A program made the translations under genes and the position numbers. The notes beneath the pieces were generated by a model. It was not told the origin of the DNA and did no database searches. It saw nothing but the letters and a program-made list of their open reading frames with translations. From Methanoculleus frigidifontis (lineage in GTDB: Archaea; Halobacteriota; Methanomicrobia; Methanomicrobiales; Methanoculleaceae): 64,000 nt of DNA. The DNA lies in NCBI RefSeq assembly GCF_030464345.1, contig NZ_VCYH01000003.1:124001-188000 (forward strand). Reading direction: 5' to 3'. Shown here in pieces: positions 58,467 through 64,000 of this stretch; the stretch's first letter is position 1; the number at the start of each line of letters is the position of its first letter.

Positions 58467-59417
58467 ATGGCAGGAAGCGATCTGCAGCTCGGGATCGTCG
58501 GGCTCGGCAAGATGGGAGGAAACCTCGCACTGCAGGCCGTCGAGAGGGGAATCGACGTCGTGGGAACCGCTCACCACAAAAAACCGGATCTCGAAGAGCA
58601 GGGAGTGACATTTGCTGAGAATTACCGGGATTTTGCAGCGTATCTCAAACCCCCGCGGGTGGTCTATCTCTCCGTCCCGGCTGGCCCGCCGGTTGACGAC
58701 GTTCTTGCGGAGCTGCTGCCGCACCTCGGCGTCGGCGACGTGGTGATGGACGGCGGCAACTCGTTCTACCTCGATTCCATGGCACGGGAGAAGGAGTGTG
58801 CGGAGAGGGGCATCCTCTTCCTCGACTGCGGCACGAGCGGCGGATACACGGGCGCCCGGCACGGGGCGTGCTTCATGGTCGGCGGGCCGGAAGAGGGCTA
58901 CCGGATCGCAGAACCCGTCCTCAGACGGCTCGCGGTTCCTGAAGGGCTGGTGCACACCGGAAAGCCCGGGAGCGGCCACTTCGTCAAACTCGTCCACAAC
59001 GGGATCGAGTTCGGGATGCTCCAGGCGATCGGCGAAGGCGTCTCGCTGATGCGGGGCTGCGGGCAGTTTGACCTCGATCTCCGCGCAATCTTCCACAACT
59101 GGGCGCACGGGTCGGTGATCCGGAGCTGGCTCGTCGAGCTGATGGAGCAGGGGCTCGGTGAGCGGAGCATCGAATCCATCGAGAGTTACGTTGAAGACAC
59201 CGGCGAGGTGAACTGGCTCGTGGAGAGCGCCATCCAGTGGGAGATACCTATCCCGGCCACGACGATCGCGATCATGGAGCTCTTCGAGTCCCGGGAGAAG
59301 GACAGCGACACCCATCGAGCGATCGCGCTCATGCGGCACGGCTTCGGCGGCCACCCCTTCGGCAAAGACGAGCATATTGCAGAGGAGCGGCGGGTGAGCC
59401 GTATCACGAAGATATGA
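58467..59417 (+). CDS. gnd: 6-phosphogluconate dehydrogenase, decarboxylating (short form)
   Basis: The 316-residue protein has the Rossmann motif GLGKMG at 12-17, the substrate/signature region DGGNSFYLDS near 98-107 and FLDCGTSGGYTGA near 122-134, and the catalytic lysine motif GHFVKLVHNGIE near 172-183. The length is that of the short (GntZ-like) bacterial/archaeal form. It converts 6-phosphogluconate to ribulose 5-phosphate. It lies between two copies of an SDR-GH15 segment. ATG at 58467 with GGTGA five bases upstream. Confidence 0.93.
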   Translation: MAGSDLQLGIVGLGKMGGNLALQAVERGIDVVGTAHHKKPDLEEQGVTFAENYRDFAAYLKPPRVVYLSVPAGPPVDDVLAELLPHLGVGDVVMDGGNSFYLDSMAREKECAERGILFLDCGTSGGYTGARHGACFMVGGPEEGYRIAEPVLRRLAVPEGLVHTGKPGSGHFVKLVHNGIEFGMLQAIGEGVSLMRGCGQFDLDLRAIFHNWAHGSVIRSWLVELMEQGLGERSIESIESYVEDTGEVNWLVESAIQWEIPIPATTIAIMELFESREKDSDTHRAIALMRHGFGGHPFGKDEHIAEERRVSRITKI

Positions 59418-59439
59418 GGGATTGCCTGCGGGAAGGTGC

Positions 59440-59519
59440 CGGCCACACCGCTGCGCCCGTCACGGATGATGCCGATCCGGCCCTGCCAGGGTACCGGGGA
59501 GCGTGAGCGGCCGGATCAT
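59440..59519 (-). pseudogene. Fragment of a GH15 gene 5' end
   Basis: Reading on the minus strand, an ATG at 59519 overlaps the SDR stop exactly as in the other copy, and the DNA (ATGATCCGGCC-CTCACGCT; GATCGGCATC; GACGGGC) matches the first 80 bases of the intact GH15 gene at 58022. Small insertions and deletions have destroyed the frame. The rest of the gene is absent. Confidence 0.7.
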
Positions 59520-60295
59520 GCCCCCTGTCCCTGGTTCTGCATCAGCCCGCCGTCGACGTAGACCGTGGTGCCGTGGATGTAGTCCGCCTCTCGTGATGCG
59601 AGGAAGACCGCTACTTTCGCGATCTCCTCCGGCTCGGCCGCCCGTTTCTGGGGTATCGAAGCTACCTGTTCCCTGAGGATCTCCGGGTCGTCGATCGCAG
59701 GCTGGTTGAACGGCGTCAGCACCATCCCGGGTGCGATGTTCTTGACGGTGATGTTGCTCTCGGCGAGCTCGAGCGCCAGGCACCGGGTGAGGTTCCGGAG
59801 AGCGCCTTTGGCCGCACAGTAGCCTGACGCCCCGGCCCGCGGGATCTCCTGGTGGACGCTCGTGATGTTGATGATGGTGCCGTGCAGGTCGCTCCCGGCA
59901 AGGCCGCGGATAAACTCCCGGGCGCAGTAAAACGGCCCATACAGGTTCGTCCGGATCTCGTCGTCCCAGTCTTCGAGCGGCATATCCCCGACGTGCTTGC
60001 CGGTAGAGTCGATCCCGGCGTCGTTGACGAGGATCGTCGGCGTGCCGAGTTCTTCGGCCACCCGGCGGAAGAGGTCCTCGACGCTTTTCGGGTCTCTCTG
60101 GTCGAGATTCACGAGCAGGGCACGGCGGCCGAGGTCGCCGACCTCCTTTGCCGTTCTCTCCGCTCCTGCGACATCCTCGTGGATGGTCACCGCCACATCC
60201 GCACCTTCACGGGCGAACGCCACCGCAGTCGCGTGCCCGATCCCGGAGTCCGATCCGGTGACGACGGCTATCTCGCCTTCCAGTCTTCCGGCCAT
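59516..60295 (-). CDS. Short-chain dehydrogenase/reductase
   Basis: The 259-residue protein has the classic SDR motifs: TGSDSGIG at 13-20, VNDAGI near 90-95 and the catalytic Ser...YCAAK near 152-170. It resembles glucose dehydrogenase-type SDRs; the substrate is not set by sequence. The ATG at 60295 is also found at the collapsed copy (58258), and the two share an upstream promoter segment (CGATCG-ACTTAA...TATGTGCGG). The gene and the following GH15 fragment form the mirror of the 58019-58258/GH15 pair. Confidence 0.9.
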   Translation of the reverse strand: MAGRLEGEIAVVTGSDSGIGHATAVAFAREGADVAVTIHEDVAGAERTAKEVGDLGRRALLVNLDQRDPKSVEDLFRRVAEELGTPTILVNDAGIDSTGKHVGDMPLEDWDDEIRTNLYGPFYCAREFIRGLAGSDLHGTIINITSVHQEIPRAGASGYCAAKGALRNLTRCLALELAESNITVKNIAPGMVLTPFNQPAIDDPEILREQVASIPQKRAAEPEEIAKVAVFLASREADYIHGTTVYVDGGLMQNQGQGA

Positions 60296-60372
60296 AGAAT
60301 CACCGGGGGGCATGGACGGTCCGATCGTACTTAAGGATATGTGCGGCGGTGCCGGGCTGAGTCCGTCCGGCA

Positions 60373-60603
60373 ATGGCCTTCGGCTTCGAGCCGCGGAATG
60401 AGCATCGCGCCTGCTACGCATCCGCCGAACCGATCATCCCGGGCCGGGAGCTGGAGGCACTTTCCTGTTCCGGCGCACTCATTTCCAGTGACGAATTCGG
60501 CGAAGGGAACGCCCGGGGCGTGAGTGCTCCGCAGATGGAGGACACCATCCTGACCTTCCCGCCCTTTGGTCCGTCGATCGACCATACTGCGGGAACGGCC
60601 TGA
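60373..60603 (+). CDS. Hypothetical 76-residue protein, doubtful
   Basis: Open frame MAFGFEPRNEHRACYASAEP onward with balanced composition but no recognised family and no clear ribosome-binding site. Its TGA lies inside a hairpin followed by a T run (60597-60639), which is where a transcript from this frame would end. That terminator is the main support. Confidence 0.3.
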   Translation: MAFGFEPRNEHRACYASAEPIIPGRELEALSCSGALISSDEFGEGNARGVSAPQMEDTILTFPPFGPSIDHTAGTA

Positions 60604-60639
60604 AACGGGTGTTTCGGCCGACCAGACCCCTCCTTTTTT
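60597..60639 (+). terminator. Hairpin terminator with T run
   Basis: GGCC-(T)-GAAAC and GTTTC-GGCC pair over nine bases with a GGGT loop, and CCCCTCC plus six T residues follow. The T-run portion closely matches the terminator after the MFS gene at 45525-45538. Confidence 0.55.
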
Positions 60640-61455
60640 AGAACCGGCGCGGATCGGCCGATTCATCCCGACCGTCGGGCATGCTCGCTCGCTGCCCGGA
60701 GGTCCGCATAGTGCTGAAGGTGCCCGGGATATGGGGCTATCGCAATGACTGCTCTCTTCTCGGGAGGAGAGCGGAGCGACCGGAGAGAGCGGGCGGAGGT
60801 GGGGTAAACGCACCCGGCCAGGCAGTAGAAGATGTGGCTGGTATGTCGCATTCAAGAAATGGTGCAACGGCCAGAGACAGGAAGGTATTCCACTCCAGGC
60901 CGTTTTACGCGGCCTTCTGCAGCGTGAACCGGAAGGCCGCCCCCCTCCTCCGGCCGGCCGGGAATCCGATCCTCGACTCATACTCTGCCGCCGTAGCGCT
61001 CGACCACGATCTGACCCCGGGAACGTTCGCTACAATCATAAAAGAACGCCGGTTTACCCGTTTTTCAGGACGGATGAAAGGGTGTCCCGGGCACCGGACA
61101 GATCGGGGGGACAGCAACTGCTCGAGCGATCTTCAAGAGGTCTTCGCTCCATAGTTCACGACGAAACGGCGAAGCCTGGAAGAGCAAACGCTGCATGAAT
61201 TTTCCTTCTGCTCCTGGTCTTACCGTCCGCCCTGCGAACAGGCAGCGATGAGCGTTTGCCGTTCATTGACCGGGCACACTGAAAAATCCGTTGTTTTTTA
61301 CGTATCGCTCTTGAGCTGGCATCCACTTCGTTTATTCTATTCAATTCGTATGAATGACGCAGAGATTCAATTTCAGCACGTTTATTACGTAGCAACAGCA
61401 AAAAAATGTGTAGTAAACAAAAAAATCTGCATTAAAGTAAAAAATATTGTCACGC
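60640..61455. other. Long non-coding region before the FmdE-like gene
   Basis: No intact gene in about 800 bases. It contains the histidine kinase fragment at 60905-61020, then an AT-rich part (61270-61450) with TTTATTACGTAG, repeated A runs and a TAAAGTAAAAAATATT block near 61435, likely the promoter of the downstream operon. Confidence 0.45.
60905..61025 (-). pseudogene. Fragment of a histidine kinase C-terminus
   Basis: On the minus strand the DNA encodes IVVERYGG, then after a frameshift GFPAGRRRGAAFRFTLQKAA. This matches the end of the kinase at 29049 (VLVERYGGSIRADD ... GRPEEGAAFRFTLPK). Only the last ATPase segment survives. Confidence 0.6.
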
Positions 61456-62115
61456 ATGCACGAAGACGTCTCACCAGGCACCGGCAGCGCCGATCAACCC
61501 GGTTCTCAGGAACCGGAAATCCTGCCGCTTTCCGAAGTCGCCAGATTTCATGGCCATCTCTGCCCCGGGGTTGCCCTCGGCTATCTGGCTGCAAAAATTG
61601 CAATCCGGAAGCTGCGTCCCGACCGGGATATGGACGGGCAGCTCGTAGCAATCGTCGAGAACGGCGGCTGCAGTCTCAACGCGATCCAGGCGGCCGCCGG
61701 CTGCACAATGGGCAAAGGTAACCTGATCATCCGGAATCACGGTAAAAACGTCTACACCTTCATCAACAAAGCGACAAACGATGCCGTGCGGCTCTCGGTC
61801 AAAGACCGGGAAACGGATGAGGATCCGGTCTTCAAAGCCCTCATGACCAGGGCCGTGGAGGGCACGGCATCCCCGGAGGATATGCAGGAGCTGCAGAGCA
61901 GGATGAAGCAACAGGTCGATGCAATGCTGGCCGAACCTCCGGAAACACACTTCGACATACGCCATGTAACGGTCGAGATTCCCAAAAAAAGCCACCTCGC
62001 CACATCCGTGAAATGCTCGAAGTGCGGGGAGATGGTTGCCGAATCCCGTGCGCGAGTGCAGAACGGGAGTTTCGTCTGCATCCCGTGTTTTGACGAGCAT
62101 ACCCGCGGCCGGTGA
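61456..62115 (+). CDS. FmdE-like protein with zinc ribbon
   Basis: The 219-residue protein has the FmdE-type fold: FHGHLCPGVALGYLAA near 30-45 with the Cys-His motif, ENGGCSLNAIQAAAGCTMGKGN near 70-92, and NHGKNVYTFIN. The C-terminal zinc ribbon (CSKCGEMV ... CIPC) is near 185-213. FmdE was named from association with formylmethanofuran dehydrogenase but its members are mostly found near metal transporters and are thought to bind a metal. No formylmethanofuran dehydrogenase subunit lies nearby. It starts an operon with a solute-binding protein. Confidence 0.88.
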   Translation: MHEDVSPGTGSADQPGSQEPEILPLSEVARFHGHLCPGVALGYLAAKIAIRKLRPDRDMDGQLVAIVENGGCSLNAIQAAAGCTMGKGNLIIRNHGKNVYTFINKATNDAVRLSVKDRETDEDPVFKALMTRAVEGTASPEDMQELQSRMKQQVDAMLAEPPETHFDIRHVTVEIPKKSHLATSVKCSKCGEMVAESRARVQNGSFVCIPCFDEHTRGR

Positions 62116-62168
62116 ACTGCAGGACGAAAATGCGTGCGACCGGTTCATTCGAAAGGAACGTGAACAGT

Positions 62169-63821
62169 ATGAAAAAGAACGGATTATTAGGACTTGCGCT
62201 CGCCCTTGTGGTCTTTGCGCTGATAGCGGCAGGATGTGCATCGCAGAACACGACATCGCAGAGCACCGCCGGCAGTACGGACACGACGACCGCCGGCGCC
62301 CTGGAGGCGGATGTCGTCCACCTGACCGGGGGAGACTACGGCTACCCGCAGCCGTTCTCGGTCTCTCCCCGGGGGCCTGCGTCGTCCAAGGTGAACATGA
62401 TCTTTGACTGTCTGCTCGAACGGGACGAAAAAGGACTCATCCCATGGCTTGCCGAGAGCTGGACCGTCAGCCCGGACGGCACGGAGTACACGTTCGTGCT
62501 CCGCAAGGGTGTCGTGTGGCAGGATGGTGTCGCCTTCACCGCAGATGACGTAAAGTTCACCTTCGACTACGAAAAGGACCACCCTCCCATAGCAGGGGGG
62601 ATGGAGGACGGCGTCGTTGACCGCGTCGAGGTCATTGACGACCACACGGTGAAGTTCGTGCTTGTCGAGCCGATCTCCACGTTCCTGTACAAACTCAGCT
62701 CGTTCATGATCATCCCGGAGCATATTTACAGCACGGTCTCCGATCCGGCGGCATTCCTTGCCCCCGAGGCTGTCACCGGCACCGGGCCTTACCTGCTTGA
62801 CGAGTACAACAAAGAGCACGGGTCCTACCGCTTTGTGGCAAACGAAGCGTTCTGGGGGCCGAAACCGGCGGTACAAACGGTCGAGTTCATCCCGGTCAGC
62901 GACGAGATGATCGCCTTTGAACAGGGGCAGATCGATTTCAGCAGCAGCATCAGCCCCGACGTGATGGACAGGTTCGCGAGCAATCCCGACATCCGGGTCG
63001 TGGCGCAGCCCGGGGTCTGGGCGTACGAGCTCCACTTCAATATGAAAAAGTGCCCCGGACTGGGCGACATGGCGGTGCGGCAGGCATTCGTGTATGCCAT
63101 CGACCGTAACGAACTCGTCGAGAAGATCCAGCGCGGCGCCGGGAAACCGGGCAACATGGGCATGCTGCCCGAGGAACACATCTGGTACAACCCCGACCAG
63201 CCCGCATACGCATTCGACGCAGAGAAGGCAAAGACGCTGCTCGACGAAGCCGGGTGGACCGATACCGATGGAGACGGGATCCGCGACAAGGACGGGAAGA
63301 AACTCTCCTTCACCCTCATCGTGGGAAGCGACGAAGTCAGGATAGGCGAGGTGCTCAAGGAACGTCTTGGAGACGTCGGCATAGAGATCCAGGTCAAGGC
63401 GCTCGAGAGCAAATCCCGTGACGCCAACCTGAAGAAAGGCGACTTCGAGCTGATCATAGCCGGCTACGGAGGCTGGGGCGGCGACGCCGACTTCCTGCGC
63501 ACGCGGTACACCGACGTCACGTCTACGACCAGCAGCCTTACCCCCCTGGCATCCGTCTACGGCTACCAGAGCGACGAACTCGATGCGCTTGCTGCCGCTG
63601 AAATGACGGAGATGGACGATGTAAAGCGAAAAGAGATCGTGTACGACATGCAGGAGATCCTCGCAGAGGACGTGCCGACGATCCCCCTGCTCTACACGAC
63701 CCGCCCCGATGTATGGTACAGTTCGCAGTACGACGGGTGGATGTGCCCGTTCAACCACCATTCACGGACGCAGGCCAAACTCTCATACCTGACGAGGGAA
63801 GGAATTGCAGCAGAGCGATAA
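62169..63821 (+). CDS. ABC transporter solute-binding lipoprotein, family 5 (peptide/nickel type)
   Basis: The 550-residue protein has a signal sequence with lipobox AAGCA (residues about 19-23), a Ser/Thr-rich linker and a family 5 solute-binding domain: LIPWLAESWTVSPDGTEYTF, FTADDVKFTFDY and a C-terminal PTIPLLYTTRPDVWYS. Family 5 proteins bind peptides, nickel or nickel/cobalt-chelator complexes. The neighbouring FmdE-like protein and methyltransferase point to metal or metallophore rather than peptides; this is inference. ATG at 62169 with AGGA upstream. Confidence 0.92.
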   Translation: MKKNGLLGLALALVVFALIAAGCASQNTTSQSTAGSTDTTTAGALEADVVHLTGGDYGYPQPFSVSPRGPASSKVNMIFDCLLERDEKGLIPWLAESWTVSPDGTEYTFVLRKGVVWQDGVAFTADDVKFTFDYEKDHPPIAGGMEDGVVDRVEVIDDHTVKFVLVEPISTFLYKLSSFMIIPEHIYSTVSDPAAFLAPEAVTGTGPYLLDEYNKEHGSYRFVANEAFWGPKPAVQTVEFIPVSDEMIAFEQGQIDFSSSISPDVMDRFASNPDIRVVAQPGVWAYELHFNMKKCPGLGDMAVRQAFVYAIDRNELVEKIQRGAGKPGNMGMLPEEHIWYNPDQPAYAFDAEKAKTLLDEAGWTDTDGDGIRDKDGKKLSFTLIVGSDEVRIGEVLKERLGDVGIEIQVKALESKSRDANLKKGDFELIIAGYGGWGGDADFLRTRYTDVTSTTSSLTPLASVYGYQSDELDALAAAEMTEMDDVKRKEIVYDMQEILAEDVPTIPLLYTTRPDVWYSSQYDGWMCPFNHHSRTQAKLSYLTREGIAAER

Positions 63822-64000
63822 CGTCCGCTACTGGGTCGACTACTGGAACGCATCGGCGCAGGAGATAGGCACGGTCACCGACGATGACGCCATCGCAGCG
63901 ATCTGGAACCGGCGATCGGGTCGCTTCATACGGGACATGGACGGTGAAAAACGGCAGAAACGAGTCGCCGACATGTTTGCGATCCTCGATGAGGCCGGGT
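63804..64000 (+). CDS. Class I SAM-dependent methyltransferase, partial
   Basis: The frame starts at a TTG at 63804, with purine-rich GAGGGAAGGA upstream, overlaps the solute-binding gene by 18 bases, and is open to the window edge (65 codons seen). The N-terminal part (NVRYWVDYWNASAQEIG ... DEAG) matches the start of methyltransferases that accompany family 5 importers in methanogens; the AdoMet motif would lie just beyond the window. It may methylate a chelator or ligand. Confidence 0.7.

Noticed and set aside
62187-63761. A 524-codon minus-strand frame opposite the family 5 binding protein
   Set aside because: Valine/Asp-rich antisense shadow; the plus-strand gene has signal peptide and family motifs.
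1-64000. CRISPR array, replication origin, rRNA
   Set aside because: No regularly spaced repeats, no Cdc6/Orc1 gene with origin boxes, and no ribosomal RNA sequence were seen.

Overview
The window is about 60% GC and almost certainly comes from a methanogenic archaeon of the order Methanomicrobiales, most like Methanoculleus. The clearest marker is mmp10 (27812-29068), the radical-SAM arginine methylase of methyl-coenzyme M reductase. Supporting signs are a DUF2115 protein, an FmdE-like protein, a siroheme reductase of the small methanogen type, a relic of an NADP secondary-alcohol dehydrogenase, archaeal TATA boxes with several leaderless starts, poly-T terminators and an archaeal tRNA-Thr. 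No rRNA, CRISPR array or complete insertion sequence was seen.

Layout. 1-7650: a DUF1616 membrane protein faces a seven-gene minus-strand operon (small membrane protein, DUF4129, DUF4350, MoxR ATPase, DUF58, two membrane proteins). 7655-11014: a secreted protein, a GntP-like permease, an orphan DNA methyltransferase and a glutamine amidotransferase. 11150-15090: two broken genes, an MscS-like channel, tandem PRC-barrel paralogues and a hemerythrin. 16249-19499: a ferrous-iron uptake operon with two FeoA, a split FeoB, a membrane protein and a DtxR-family repressor. 19625-26025: a lipoprotein hydrolase, a collapsed alcohol dehydrogenase, a PAS-PP2C phosphatase flanked by a direct duplication, and a CPBP protease. 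26420-32640: tRNA-Thr, UPF0248, a glycosyltransferase, mmp10, a large hybrid sensor kinase, and an overlapping glutamine amidotransferase/Dph6 pair. 32900-36073: a Cache histidine kinase with an apparent 5' frameshift, an RMD1-like protein preceded by a coupled 27-codon ORF, and a PNPOx-like protein. 36090-41620: a small redox cluster (DUF2115, two cupins, a NapH-like ferredoxin, a CxxC protein), a TrmB-type regulator, a siroheme reductase and a sensor-like solute-binding protein. 41811-56008: accessory genes including an MFS exporter, a GH63 glucosidase, TMEM175, stress-type small membrane proteins and lipoproteins, an IS110 stump and a dockerin stump. 56193-60295: GH15, 6-phosphogluconate dehydrogenase and an SDR. 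61456-end: FmdE-like protein, family-5 solute-binding protein and a truncated methyltransferase.

The most notable result is the density of partly decayed duplications. An SDR-GH15 gene pair was duplicated around gnd and each copy lost the opposite member. Two genes (alcohol dehydrogenase, SDR) have shrunk by several internal deletions that keep start, stop and frame. Two pieces of a TMEM175 3' end lie beside the MFS gene. A roughly 300-bp promoter-bearing element plus its membrane-protein gene is duplicated on either side of the phosphatase. The most testable regulatory result is a 21-bp GTAAC-type site that occurs both at the start of the TrmB-like gene and upstream of the neighbouring siroheme reductase.

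Starts were chosen from Shine-Dalgarno spacing, TATA spacing or paralogue alignment. No database search was possible, so family names rest on recognised motifs.
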